This document shows, one piece after another, positions 55,413-63,302 of a DNA stretch of 64,000 nt. Numbering within the stretch: the first letter of the stretch is position 1; the number at the start of each line of letters is the position of its first letter. The notes under the pieces are model-generated. The model saw only the letters and a program-made list of their open reading frames with translations. It did not search any database and was not told the origin of the DNA. A program made the translations under genes and the position numbers. The stretch is from IMG/VR virus record IMGVR_UViG_3300035670_000119, positions 21,906-85,905 of that record, one strand, 5' to 3'. The DNA comes from a virus.

Positions 55413-55616
55413 ATGAAACCTGAAGACAAAGCAGCTCTCAAGGTGGGAGGTGCCACAGCCCTGATTGTTGGTACCATTGCGTTTTGCATACCAAACCCCG
55501 CTGCCTGGGCGGCAGTGATCTGGGGATCGTATAAGATGGGTAAGCAGGCCAGGGATCGAGAGATCAGCCGGCAGGCCAAGCGTCACTGGTCTGCGGACCA
55601 GGACAACACCATCTGA
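55413..55616 (+). CDS. Small membrane protein (67 aa)
   Basis: A hydrophobic hairpin (GGATALIVGTIAFCIPNPAA, WAAVIWGSYKMG) followed by a basic tail (ARDREISRQAKRHWSADQ). Could be one or two spans. ATG 55413 follows TACAAA. Confidence 0.66.
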   Translation: MKPEDKAALKVGGATALIVGTIAFCIPNPAAWAAVIWGSYKMGKQARDREISRQAKRHWSADQDNTI

Positions 55617-55624
55617 TTCAAACC

Positions 55625-55789
55625 ATGCGTAAACTATTCCAGCTCTTGTGGATAGGCCATGAACACAAATGGAAGATCATTGAAGAAAGTAGTTTTCAAT
55701 ACGAAGGTAGCTTTAGTAGTTACCGATGCATTCGTTACTACCTTCAATGCGAGGTATGCGGTGATGTAAAAATACGCGACATGCGTTAA
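55625..55789 (+). CDS. Small Cys-containing protein (54 aa)
   Basis: MRKLFQLLWIGHEHKWKIIE, then YRCIRYYLQCEVCGDVKIRD. The pattern GH-HkW-i-E---C-----C--Cg--k is like a small treble-clef or ribbon zinc site. Too short for many gene callers; its leader is CTGATTCAAACC. Confidence 0.6.
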   Translation: MRKLFQLLWIGHEHKWKIIEESSFQYEGSFSSYRCIRYYLQCEVCGDVKIRDMR

Positions 55790-55814
55790 CAACCAATTCA
55801 ATTTGATTTAATCC

Positions 55815-56765
55815 ATGACAACTCAACTTCAACAACAAGAATTAAATCCTGCGCAAGCTCTAATCTACACACGTACTAATATCAGTCGTGCATTCCAGGG
55901 GTTTGATGACACCGAAATTGCTGGCATTTATCTGCGAGGCGATGATTGTCTTGTGGTGCGTCGCGATGGTAGTGAGCAGACTTACCCAAGGGAGCTAATC
56001 AAGCTTGCCTTTACCAATTACACTAACCGTCTTAAAGATTTCTTTTCTTACCTTGGTCCTAATTATCGTGGCCCTAGTGTATGGCACAACAATGCTTACA
56101 TTATGTTTAAGGGCTGGCACTACACGCACGCACTCGGACACCTGACTTCCAATGCAAAACTACAAGCTCACTGGGCAGACAAATTTATACACCTATCAGA
56201 CTCCAACAAGCTCATCACCCTCCTTCAATCTGACCAAACGGACATTGGACATCTGGTTGCGCCGGACGGGTTGCGGCTTACGAATCGGCCGATTGATTTG
56301 GACTCTGACATGGAGGAAGAAGGGTCAGGTGTATCGCCCGTCACTCCTGAACCTTATTGCTCATGTGGGTCCTTTCAGCGTCAGCTTCTTAATGTTTCAG
56401 AATTTCAGGCTGAGATCCAGGGATTCAAACCCTGGTGCATCCACCTGAGTTGGTTCAACAAGTACAGAGAGTTGCTGTGCAAACGCACAGAAGCACGTAA
56501 CGCCAGTCCCAGTGGCACACCTGAGAAGTGCGTGGCCTGGTGGTATGCACCGCCTAAGGACTCAATCAGTGACGGACGCTTTGTATTGTTGTATACAAAC
56601 CATGGAGCACAAGCTCCTCTCAGTCACTGGCGTACCTACAAACCTAACGAAGTGTTTACTCAGCACCATGCATGGGATCTGTTTTTCAATATGATGGAGG
56701 CTTCCTACGTACCATTCCCTGGAATTTCATTACCTCAACTCAAGTCCGCAATCAAGAAACAATGA
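55815..56765 (+). CDS. SWIM-type zinc-finger protein (316 aa)
   Basis: PEPYCSCGSFQRQLLNVSEF, then GFKPWCIHLSWFNKYRELL fits the SWIM motif C-x-C-x(n)-C-x-H, a zinc site that binds nucleic acid or protein. The N-terminal half is globular without recognised motif; the C-terminal part has GRFVLLYTNHGAQAPLSHWR. Likely a DNA- or RNA-associated protein. No SD; leader CAATTCAATTTGATTTAATCC. Confidence 0.72.
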   Translation: MTTQLQQQELNPAQALIYTRTNISRAFQGFDDTEIAGIYLRGDDCLVVRRDGSEQTYPRELIKLAFTNYTNRLKDFFSYLGPNYRGPSVWHNNAYIMFKGWHYTHALGHLTSNAKLQAHWADKFIHLSDSNKLITLLQSDQTDIGHLVAPDGLRLTNRPIDLDSDMEEEGSGVSPVTPEPYCSCGSFQRQLLNVSEFQAEIQGFKPWCIHLSWFNKYRELLCKRTEARNASPSGTPEKCVAWWYAPPKDSISDGRFVLLYTNHGAQAPLSHWRTYKPNEVFTQHHAWDLFFNMMEASYVPFPGISLPQLKSAIKKQ

Positions 56766-56965
56766 TTGAAAACGAAATTGATTACAAAACTGAATACCAC
56801 CGTATTGCCCATACTGTGAGCAAACACTTTCCCGAATGTGAAATCACCACACTTGATATGGTGAAACTTTTAATCCATGAAAACAACACGCTTCGAATGG
56901 CCCTTAAGATTCCAATTGCTCGTAATGTACTCTGGCGTATAGAAACTGATGACAATGACGGATGA
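56762..56965 (+). CDS. Unidentified early protein (67 aa)
   Basis: MIENEIDYKTEYHRIAHTVS, then CEITTLDMVKLLIHENNTLR: small helical, perhaps a coiled-coil end. Start overlaps the preceding stop (ATGA). Function unknown. Confidence 0.66.
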   Translation: MIENEIDYKTEYHRIAHTVSKHFPECEITTLDMVKLLIHENNTLRMALKIPIARNVLWRIETDDNDG

Positions 56966-57443
56966 CATCTTTGGCTACGCACGTCTGGTCCCTCACTCCC
57001 GTTTGTGGAAGAGCAGCTCGATGACTGATGACACCCTTGAATACGCACGTCAACTTGTTGCAAACCAACCCATGAAACTTCCAGCGCATCGCAACTACCA
57101 TCTTGAAATTCCTGATGATTTGCATTGGGAGTTAGTCAGGCTTGGCGCAGAACTTAAGATGGACTATGAAGTTTATGCAGAAGAAATTCTTAAGATGCAC
57201 GCAGAAGATGCAATAAGTAAACGGATTGTTGCCAGGGCATACAACGATCCGAGCTGGGTGTACAAACTCAACCTTGAATGTATTGAAGAAGAAGATGGTT
57301 CCATGACCATTCACATCGAGTGGGATGAAAAGGATCCTGATCTTCAATACTGGACAAACCTTGGGTCCAAGGGGCAGGAAAACCTTATACTGACTGCGTT
57401 GCGCTCCGCTTGCAACTCTGTTTTATCCAATCATGACAATTGA
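56949..57443 (+). CDS. Unidentified acidic protein (164 aa)
   Basis: KLPAHRNYHLEIPDDLHWEL, then VRLGAELKMDYEVYAEEILK and SMTIHIEWDEKDPDLQYW. The middle resembles a small ribbon-helix-helix-like segment (iP-~l---l---A---~-s---y--~-l). ATGs at 56949, 56955 and 57021 are all possible. Function unknown. Confidence 0.64.
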   Translation: MTMTDDIFGYARLVPHSRLWKSSSMTDDTLEYARQLVANQPMKLPAHRNYHLEIPDDLHWELVRLGAELKMDYEVYAEEILKMHAEDAISKRIVARAYNDPSWVYKLNLECIEEEDGSMTIHIEWDEKDPDLQYWTNLGSKGQENLILTALRSACNSVLSNHDN

Positions 57444-57849
57444 CACCTACGGCCTCACCACTGAACAATACACTGAGTTCTTCCATAAGAACTTAAGGTT
57501 TGCTGCCAAGCTTTACCTTGATACCTGCAACATCTTGAGCAGTGAAGGAGTCGGCAATGTTGACTTCAAAACTGTCTTAGATATGTACCAGGAAGCTGTG
57601 TACACAACCAATGATGACTGCCGTCGTTATCAAAAGAGCAACAACCCCGAAGCTCTGAAGGAAAACGATGTGTATGGCGTTGTTTCTTCTCGCGAAGAGC
57701 TTACTCAAATGATTGAAACATTGGTAACTTACACAGAGGCTCTTGATGCCAAACTTGAAGCACTGACCGAGTACGTCAACAACCTAGTCACTGTTACCAC
57801 AGCAGGTCTTGAGGGTATTGCCACGACCCTTGATGACAAGGTAGACTGA
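57433..57849 (+). CDS. Unidentified helical protein (138 aa)
   Basis: TTEQYTEFFHKNLRFAAKLY, then SREELTQMIETLVTYTEALD and a long C-terminal helix (EALTEYVNNLVTVTTAGLEG). Overlaps the previous gene by 11 nt. Function unknown. Confidence 0.66.
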   Translation: MTIDTYGLTTEQYTEFFHKNLRFAAKLYLDTCNILSSEGVGNVDFKTVLDMYQEAVYTTNDDCRRYQKSNNPEALKENDVYGVVSSREELTQMIETLVTYTEALDAKLEALTEYVNNLVTVTTAGLEGIATTLDDKVD

Positions 57850-57874
57850 CCACGCACAAGCCTTGCAGGGTCGC

Positions 57875-57902
57875 CGTCCTGGTCATGACGTAAAACTGAC
57901 CG
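57875..57902 (+). promoter_or_regulatory. UUAAAC-type pseudoknot element (UAAAAC variant)
   Basis: Stem 1 CGTC/GACG (57875-57878, 57887-57890). Loop TGGTCA pairs with TGACCG (57897-57902), five Watson-Crick pairs plus one U-G. The linker is TAAAAC. Confidence 0.75.
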
Positions 57903-57924
57903 CCACTTCAACTCACTTCATCCA

Positions 57925-58038
57925 ATGTTTGAATTCATTTGTGCCGCCGTGCTTCCGGTGATCAAAGATTTGCTTTGGGCTGCAGCCGGCGCGCTGTTGA
58001 CTTATTGCATGAATAAATTAACAAATAGTTGGGCATGA
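57925..58038 (+). CDS. Small membrane protein (37 aa)
   Basis: MFEFICAAVLPVIKDLLWAA, then AGALLTYCMNKLTNSWA: one transmembrane helix. Leader CACTTCAACTCACTTCATCCA. ATGA overlap with the next gene supports translation. Confidence 0.62.
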   Translation: MFEFICAAVLPVIKDLLWAAAGALLTYCMNKLTNSWA

Positions 58039-58247
58039 ACAAAACACATGCAATTAAGTTCTATACAAAACTTGCTGGGCAATATGGTTTCAAATTGATC
58101 AGATGGAAAAAGCATCTGGTATTTCGCAATGACCAAGGCAAAACTTTTGTTGTGTCTTCCACGACATCAGATCCTAGGTCAATCAAAAATCACTTCTCAG
58201 ATCTCAAACGTTTAATTCAAGACAATGACTCAGATCACACAAGCTAA
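58035..58247 (+). CDS. Small basic protein, HicA-like fold possible (70 aa)
   Basis: AIKFYTKLAGQYGFKLIRWK, then KHLVFRNDQGKTFVVSSTTS and DPRSIKNHFSDLKRLI. The order helix, GF----- -H--f---~g---~V--t, then helix resembles HicA-type double-stranded RNA-binding folds, but no HicB partner is adjacent and the catalytic His context is not clear. Confidence 0.6.
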   Translation: MNKTHAIKFYTKLAGQYGFKLIRWKKHLVFRNDQGKTFVVSSTTSDPRSIKNHFSDLKRLIQDNDSDHTS

Positions 58248-58938
58248 ACTAAAAGACTTATCCATCATCAAGCTTTACGAACACTACCGTGCTCTTGAGC
58301 AATCACTGCCTTTACTTACTCCTGAGTCCCAGGAGCTGGCTAAAGCCGAGCTGGAGTCTTGTGCCAACCTACGGTCAGAAAAAGTTGATCGCGTTTATTA
58401 CGCCATGGCGGCGCATGAAGACGCCCTGGAACGCATCAAGAAAGAAGGGGATCTCATCACGCAAGCCAAGCGTCACCACGAATCCCAACTGCGGTCGCTC
58501 AAGGGTCTGTTAAATTATTTGCGTCGGGTCCTCCCTCAAGACTCGAACAAAATCACAGGCCGTAACTACCAGTTCACCCTTGTTAAAAAGAAGGACCTCA
58601 CAGTCGAAATCTCCTCGGACCCGGAGTTTTGGCACACTGAAGAAAGAGAACTTTATTGCGTTACAGAAGAAGTCACCACAACAAAGCGAGTTGTGTTACG
58701 TTCAATGTCAGGAGAGATCCTTGATGAAAGGATCGAACCCAAAACAACAACTAAAGTCCTCCCTAATCTCGATGCCATACGCAGCGCCTATCAAGAAGGC
58801 AAGCACCTCCCCACTGGAGTCAAAGTCCTCCAGGAATATTCCGTCCGATCAAAACGAATCTTTGCAGAACCTAAGCTGGACATGGTTTCATCCGAGTATC
58901 CAGGAGAGCTTCTACCAGAAGATCCAGGCTCCGACTGA
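58225..58938 (+). CDS. Gp157-like protein (237 aa)
   Basis: The N-terminal 100 residues form a coiled coil (ERIKKEGDLITQAKRHHESQ, LRSLKGLLNYLRRVLPQDSN), followed by KITGRNYQFTLVKKKDLTVEI. This is the layout of siphovirus Gp157-type proteins (long helix, then k--t-~f~~~~rk-~ -v-i), often near SSB or recombinases. The C-terminal third (TTKVLPNLDAIRSAYQEGKH, LPTGVKVLQEYSVRSKRI) also fits. Linked in one study area to phage resistance phenotypes, but biochemical role unknown. Confidence 0.75.
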   Translation: MTQITQAKLKDLSIIKLYEHYRALEQSLPLLTPESQELAKAELESCANLRSEKVDRVYYAMAAHEDALERIKKEGDLITQAKRHHESQLRSLKGLLNYLRRVLPQDSNKITGRNYQFTLVKKKDLTVEISSDPEFWHTEERELYCVTEEVTTTKRVVLRSMSGEILDERIEPKTTTKVLPNLDAIRSAYQEGKHLPTGVKVLQEYSVRSKRIFAEPKLDMVSSEYPGELLPEDPGSD

Positions 58939-58960
58939 TGCCGAAGATGCACGCATCAAG

Positions 58961-59185
58961 ATGAGTTGCCATGAGCATGCTATCAAAGACTTTGATCTTC
59001 AACTGGAGATGAATGGTCTGCAAATGGCTATGCTCATGGAGGAAGGCAAGGTGCTGGACTATCACATGAGTGAGTACGAAGACCTTGAACAAAAGAAACT
59101 CAAGCTTCTTGTTGGCAAACGATTCCACCAGAATGCAGCCAATGCATATTGGTATCACATGCAACGAGAAAAAGCTGGTAAATAA
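58961..59185 (+). CDS. Unidentified helical protein (74 aa)
   Basis: MSCHEHAIKDFDLQLEMNGL, then MLMEEGKVLDYHMSEYEDLE and QKKLKLLVGKRFHQNAANAY. ATG 58961 chosen; the frame is open far upstream but that part is a shadow of the Gp157-like gene. Function unknown. Confidence 0.64.
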   Translation: MSCHEHAIKDFDLQLEMNGLQMAMLMEEGKVLDYHMSEYEDLEQKKLKLLVGKRFHQNAANAYWYHMQREKAGK

Positions 59186-59219
59186 ACTGCAATACAATAG
59201 TTAAAGCAACAGGAGTTCC

Positions 59220-59483
59220 ATGGGCGGTGATCCAGTTTTAAACAAACTTATTGCTGGGTTTACCCAGGATGGAACTCCTCTTTCGGCAACAATTGGGTCA
59301 AAGATGGAACATGGTGTTGTCATCCTGACAGCAGCCATGCTTGCCAATGAAAACCTTGCATCCTCAATGGATGCAGAAGAGATGGTAGATGCTGCCATTA
59401 ATTACTACAACGTTATTCAACAACGTCTTGGTTATTACCAACAGCATCAAGCACATTCATTAGAACGTTTGCTGGGTAGTTGA
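59220..59483 (+). CDS. Unidentified protein with SD start (87 aa)
   Basis: LNKLIAGFTQDGTPLSATIG, then AMLANENLASSMDAEEMVDA and NVIQQRLGYYQQHQAHSLER. CAGGAG lies 5 nt before ATG, unlike most genes of this arm, and TACAAT at 59194 may be a -10 box. This suggests a new transcription unit with different timing, perhaps late. Confidence 0.68.
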   Translation: MGGDPVLNKLIAGFTQDGTPLSATIGSKMEHGVVILTAAMLANENLASSMDAEEMVDAAINYYNVIQQRLGYYQQHQAHSLERLLGS

Positions 59484-59484
59484 A

Positions 59485-59763
59485 ATGGCCCTAAATAAAA
59501 ACTACAACGCTGAAAGCGCTTGGAATTATTTGGGGACAGGTTTGTTTGATGGACGTGGCGCCTATGACTATGCCGTAGCACCAAGTCATTTGCAAGAGTT
59601 TGCAAGAATTACAAGAATGCCTAGCTTTCCTCAAGTTGGAGATGGACGTGCACAATATCGTTTTGATCCTGGGCAGATAGATAAGTATTTATTAGCAATC
59701 AACAACTATCCAGAAGTTGCACTTAACAATACGTTGGCTGGAAAATTTACAAAACTTTTTTAA
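59485..59763 (+). CDS. Unidentified protein (92 aa)
   Basis: MALNKNYNAESAWNYLGTGL, then FARITRMPSFPQVGDGRAQY and KYLLAINNYPEVALNNTLAG. Aromatic-rich and neutral, starting two bases after the previous stop. Composition resembles small virion proteins. Confidence 0.66.
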   Translation: MALNKNYNAESAWNYLGTGLFDGRGAYDYAVAPSHLQEFARITRMPSFPQVGDGRAQYRFDPGQIDKYLLAINNYPEVALNNTLAGKFTKLF

Positions 59764-59819
59764 TGCCGCGTGCCATATCCTAATTTGTTGCTACAGTAAT
59801 TGCACCCTTACAACAAGGA

Positions 59820-60014
59820 ATGGAACCTGTTTACACAACCAAACTCACAGTGTCTTTTGCTATTGACCTTGAGGTGGAGTACAACTCTTTTGGTGGCAAA
59901 ACCGTAGATGAAATTGCTACGGCACTCCAAGATGATCTAGATGATCTATTATTTGAACTCCCTCACGTAGAGGGTGTTTACACAACCCTTACTAACCTTG
60001 GCTTCAATGACTGA
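59820..60014 (+). CDS. Unidentified small protein (64 aa)
   Basis: YTTKLTVSFAIDLEVEYNSF, then DEIATALQDDLDDLLFELPH: a beta-alpha acidic protein. ACAAGGA lies just before ATG. Function unknown. Confidence 0.64.
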   Translation: MEPVYTTKLTVSFAIDLEVEYNSFGGKTVDEIATALQDDLDDLLFELPHVEGVYTTLTNLGFND

Positions 60015-60285
60015 CGATCTTGCTACCAAACTCAAAACCGCTGGTGCTTTTGATACGCCTTGGCTGAAAAAACAACTCCAGAGCTGGAACGTAATCGCTG
60101 AGCAAAAGAAAGCCGACTTCATGGAGCACATGTACAAATGCTCAGGTCGGACCAACGGGCTCTACACTGGTCTGTGGCAAGACTTCTGTATCCGTGAGGC
60201 AGGTCCTATTATGCGTGAGCGGTACTTTGAAATGATGGAAGCAGTCCGTCTGTACGAAGAGGGTTTGCTCGAGCCTATTTCTTAA
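60007..60285 (+). CDS. Unidentified protein (92 aa)
   Basis: LKTAGAFDTPWLKKQLQSWN, then EHMYKCSGRTNGLYTGLWQD and IMRERYFEMMEAVRLYEEGL. The helical C-terminus ends in LLEPIS. Overlaps the previous gene by 8 nt. Function unknown. Confidence 0.66.
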   Translation: MTDDLATKLKTAGAFDTPWLKKQLQSWNVIAEQKKADFMEHMYKCSGRTNGLYTGLWQDFCIREAGPIMRERYFEMMEAVRLYEEGLLEPIS

Positions 60286-60314
60286 GGTTTACACTGAACC
60301 CTACTTTTGTTTAG

Positions 60315-60345
60315 GGCATGCCACTATGGTGGTATGCCTCTTTTA
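60315..60345 (+). terminator. Terminator-like hairpin abutting next start
   Basis: GGCAT-G-CCAC pairs with GTGG-T-ATGCC around TATG, then TCTTTTACTT. The next ATG is at 60349. Confidence 0.65.
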
Positions 60346-60348
60346 CTT

Positions 60349-60726
60349 ATGGACACTTCACAAGAACCTGTGGATACCATCAAGCAATGGCAAGACTGGT
60401 ATCGTAAACACCGCATCGTTGCCGAGATTGATGTCCCCTTAGTCACCAAGGAGTCTCGTGAGAATCTACATGAGACATCTAATGCAACAACTACCCTAGA
60501 CGGTAGCAACAATCTACTAACTGACTACTGTAAAGCTATGTCTTTCCAAAAAGCAAAAGAGTATTTTGCAGACACCGTCGCTGAGTTTGCCAATGAACTT
60601 TCGGGTAAAGAACTTTACAAAGCCTTTTATGCTGCTGCCATGGACAACATGGAATGCGTAGAAAAGGAATACAATAAGGCCAAGCAACTCGTTGACATGC
60701 TGCGTTGTAACAATGTCGCGCCTTAA
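60349..60726 (+). CDS. Unidentified helical protein (125 aa)
   Basis: QEPVDTIKQWQDWYRKHRIV, then QKAKEYFADTVAEFANELSG and KELYKAFYAAAMDNMECVEK. All-helical and charged. Overlaps the zinc-finger gene by 14 nt. Confidence 0.66.
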   Translation: MDTSQEPVDTIKQWQDWYRKHRIVAEIDVPLVTKESRENLHETSNATTTLDGSNNLLTDYCKAMSFQKAKEYFADTVAEFANELSGKELYKAFYAAAMDNMECVEKEYNKAKQLVDMLRCNNVAP

Positions 60727-60967
60727 AGATCCCGACTACCCCACCTGGGTATGTCATACATGTGGCCAAGACTATGGCACTTGGTATAAAAAAGGTTCTT
60801 ACATTGGGCCTCCATACCACTGTGCTACTTACCACATTGGAACATGCGAGGTGTGTGGTGCAGAAAAAATTGCTGTAACTGAACCACGGGACTATGGACA
60901 TTTAGAAGGTGAGTGGAGGGCTGCGATAATAAAGAAAAAAGAAGAGAAGTCTAATGCCGGTTTATAG
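60713..60967 (+). CDS. Small zinc-finger protein common in cyanophages (84 aa)
   Basis: WVCHTCGQDYGTWYKKGSYI, then CATYHIGTCEVCGAEKIAVT and EPRDYGHLEGEW. Two C-x2-C pairs plus H, and the ending VTEPRDYGHL, are typical of a small protein family I recognise from T4-like cyanophages. Metal binding likely; role unknown. Confidence 0.74.
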   Translation: MSRLKDPDYPTWVCHTCGQDYGTWYKKGSYIGPPYHCATYHIGTCEVCGAEKIAVTEPRDYGHLEGEWRAAIIKKKEEKSNAGL

Positions 60968-62276
60968 AGAGTCAGGTGGAACAATCCTGTACGACGTTGT
61001 AAAAGTACAGACGTGTAGTGGACAACCGCTAGAGGTAACGTCTTCTCCCAGCTCAAGCCCTGTAGTTGTTACAACTGCGGGCACACCAGCGGGTGATGCC
61101 TTTGGTCGTGCACGTGTATCTGAACCGCTTACACTCTTTGATTCCAGCCATCGTTACCAAGACAATGGACTGTGGGCTACTGCTACCGGTACTGGATCTG
61201 ACGCAACGTTTGATGCTAACGCTGGTCTCGTAAAACTCAACGTACCCACCACATCTGGTGCATACGTCAAGCGGGAAACCAAAAAAGTGTTTGCGTATCA
61301 GCCAGGGAAATCCTTATTAGTTCTTTCAACGTTTACATTGAATGCTGCTAAAACCAACCTGCGTCAGCGGGTTGGTTATTTCAATGATGACAATGGACTT
61401 TATGTACAATTAAACGATTCGACTCTTAGTTTTGTTGAGCGTAATTCTGTAGCTGGGACGCTGGCTGAAACAGTTGTTAATCAAGCCGATTGGAATATAG
61501 ATAAATTAGATGGCACTGGACCATCTGGTTTGACGCTTGACATTAGCAAAGCGCAAATCTTCTGGATGGATATTGAATGGCTAGGCCTTGGCACGGTCCG
61601 CATAGGCTTTGTTATCAACGGTTCCTTCATTCATTGTCATTCATTCCATCATGCAAATATAATTGGCGGAACGTATATCACCACAGCGTGTTTACCTCTG
61701 CGCTACGAGATTGAAAATCTTGGGACTACTGCAAGCGCCAGTACATTAAAACAAGTTTGCTCTACTGTTATTTCAGAAGGCGGCTATGAATTACGCGGTA
61801 AACAAAACGCTGTTGGAACTCCAATTGATTCACCGCGAGATCTAACGGCAACAGGTGTTGCTTATCCTGTTGTCTCGGTGCGCCTGAAGAGCAGTCCTGA
61901 TCGCCTTGATGCAATTGTCGTCCCAACTGCTGCAAGCATCCTAGGCGTTGGTAATAATGCTTTCTTTGAATGGAAGCTGCAAAGTAACGCCACAACATCT
62001 GGTGGCACATGGACCAGTGCTGGTGATTCATCTGCTGTGGAGTATAATCTCAGCGGCGTTAGCTCCAGTGGCGGTGTAACTCTTGCGAAAGGATACGTGT
62101 CGTCTACTACGCAAAGCACCAACGCAATTGATATCCTAAAGGCTGCATTGTTCCAGTTTCAATTGCAACGGAACGGTTTAACAGGAACTCCGGAAGAATT
62201 TAGTATCTTGATGCAAACAAAAACTGCTGGTGATGATGTTTATGCATCGCTTGACTGGGAGGAAATCAGTCTCTGA
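60954..62276 (+). CDS. Structural protein, probable tail/baseplate component (440 aa)
   Basis: Beta-rich, with Thr/Ser/Gly/Val. GDAFGRARVSEPLTLFDSSH, then GLWATATGTGSDATFDANAG and the C-terminal LFQFQLQRNGLTGTPEEFSI recall a group of cyanophage structural proteins. It is the only clear virion protein encoded rightward. Being at the far end of the early arm, it may be switched on late through the SD-bearing unit starting at 59220. Confidence 0.72.
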   Translation: MPVYRESGGTILYDVVKVQTCSGQPLEVTSSPSSSPVVVTTAGTPAGDAFGRARVSEPLTLFDSSHRYQDNGLWATATGTGSDATFDANAGLVKLNVPTTSGAYVKRETKKVFAYQPGKSLLVLSTFTLNAAKTNLRQRVGYFNDDNGLYVQLNDSTLSFVERNSVAGTLAETVVNQADWNIDKLDGTGPSGLTLDISKAQIFWMDIEWLGLGTVRIGFVINGSFIHCHSFHHANIIGGTYITTACLPLRYEIENLGTTASASTLKQVCSTVISEGGYELRGKQNAVGTPIDSPRDLTATGVAYPVVSVRLKSSPDRLDAIVVPTAASILGVGNNAFFEWKLQSNATTSGGTWTSAGDSSAVEYNLSGVSSSGGVTLAKGYVSSTTQSTNAIDILKAALFQFQLQRNGLTGTPEEFSILMQTKTAGDDVYASLDWEEISL

Positions 62277-62302
62277 TAAACTGGAATTACTGATTAAAAA
62301 TC

Positions 62303-62866
62303 ATGTATACTCCTGGTCCTCAAACGCAACAACCACCCCAGATGGGGGTAGAACCACTCAATACTGGAGTAGCTCCAGAGCCTCAGCCCAAGCCTAAAGC
62401 TCCTGCCAAGAGCAAGGGGAATGATGTGGGTGGCTTTATCCAGCAGTTGATTGCACTGATGGCTTACGTGCATCAGCTTCAGGTGCAGGCACATTTACTC
62501 CACGCCAACTACGAAGGTCCAAACTTTTTTGGTGTTCATAAATTTCTGCGCAAACAGTACGAAGCTCATCTTGAGCAATTTGATGCATTGGCTGAGTACA
62601 TTCGTTCTCTTGATTATCTTTTACCGATGTGTCATAAAGGTTTGATGGCTGCAAGCCCTGAATTCAAACATTGCACCTCCTATAAAGGTGCTGAAATGCT
62701 TGGCGTGTATTACAAGAATCTTGAAGAGCTAGGCATGAAAGCTAAAAAACTAGAATCAATAGCTCAGCAAGTAAAAGCTATTGATGTGGCTAATTATTTG
62801 GCAGACGTCGTTGGACAATCTTTTAAAGCTGCTTGGCAAATTAAAGCTACTCTTCGGAATCCTTGA
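62303..62866 (+). CDS. Dps-like mini-ferritin (187 aa)
   Basis: Residues 1-40 are a Pro/Lys/Gln-rich extension (PQPKPKAPAKSKG). A four-helix ferritin-like domain follows. LLHANYEGPNFFGVHKF and EQFDALAEYIRSLD align with the Dps ferroxidase region: H67, H79, D94 and E98 have exactly the spacing of E. coli Dps H51, H63, D78 and E82 (12, 15 and 4 residues). The usual HWN is HAN. Dps forms dodecamers that oxidise Fe(II) with peroxide and may bind DNA through a basic tail like this one. A phage copy could protect DNA, store iron or be packaged; this is inference. Confidence 0.82.
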   Translation: MYTPGPQTQQPPQMGVEPLNTGVAPEPQPKPKAPAKSKGNDVGGFIQQLIALMAYVHQLQVQAHLLHANYEGPNFFGVHKFLRKQYEAHLEQFDALAEYIRSLDYLLPMCHKGLMAASPEFKHCTSYKGAEMLGVYYKNLEELGMKAKKLESIAQQVKAIDVANYLADVVGQSFKAAWQIKATLRNP

Positions 62867-63302
62867 GATACAATATTGCATTTGATAACAAAGCAATGTT
62901 ATCGTTTAGCATTCCAAGTGCAGTATTACATTTAACACAAAGCAAACCTCTTACTTTTCCTGTTGTATGACAGTGATCTACAGATAGTAAATTACGGGTT
63001 ACGCATGGGTTTTTGCAAATTTTACAAACACCATTTTGTTTTGCATACATTTTTTCATATTGTTCTAAAGTAATTCCATACCTTTTAATCCACCGTTCTT
63101 GTTTCTTTTTTAAATTTAAATTATGCCAGTGTTTTAAAGAGGCTTTGCGATATATATCGGGATTTGTTTTTCTGTATGTATTGTAATAATCTTTTGCACA
63201 TTGTTTACAGCGTGCTTGTTTGCCATCTTTAACTCTTGATTCATTGTAATATTCATCAAGAGATTTTTCAATTCCACATTTTGTGCACTTTTTAGTTTCC
63301 AT
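62847..63302 (-). CDS. Recombination endonuclease VII-type HNH nuclease
   Basis: 151 residues. The N-terminal zinc finger is CTKCGIEKSLDEYYNES ... RCKQCAKDYYNTYR. A C-terminal endonuclease VII core has VCKICKNPC, then LSVDHCHTTGKVRGLLCVKC and NTALGMLND. T4 endonuclease VII resolves branched DNA before packaging; many relatives are free-standing homing nucleases. The high A/T content compared with neighbours and the adjacent second HNH gene favour a mobile element. Its end overlaps the convergent Dps-like gene by 20 nt. Confidence 0.9.
   Translation of the reverse strand: METKKCTKCGIEKSLDEYYNESRVKDGKQARCKQCAKDYYNTYRKTNPDIYRKASLKHWHNLNLKKKQERWIKRYGITLEQYEKMYAKQNGVCKICKNPCVTRNLLSVDHCHTTGKVRGLLCVKCNTALGMLNDNIALLSNAILYLKDSEE

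Noticed and set aside
58035-58247. Complete HicAB toxin-antitoxin system
   Set aside because: Only a weak HicA-like pattern, with no HicB-like partner beside it.
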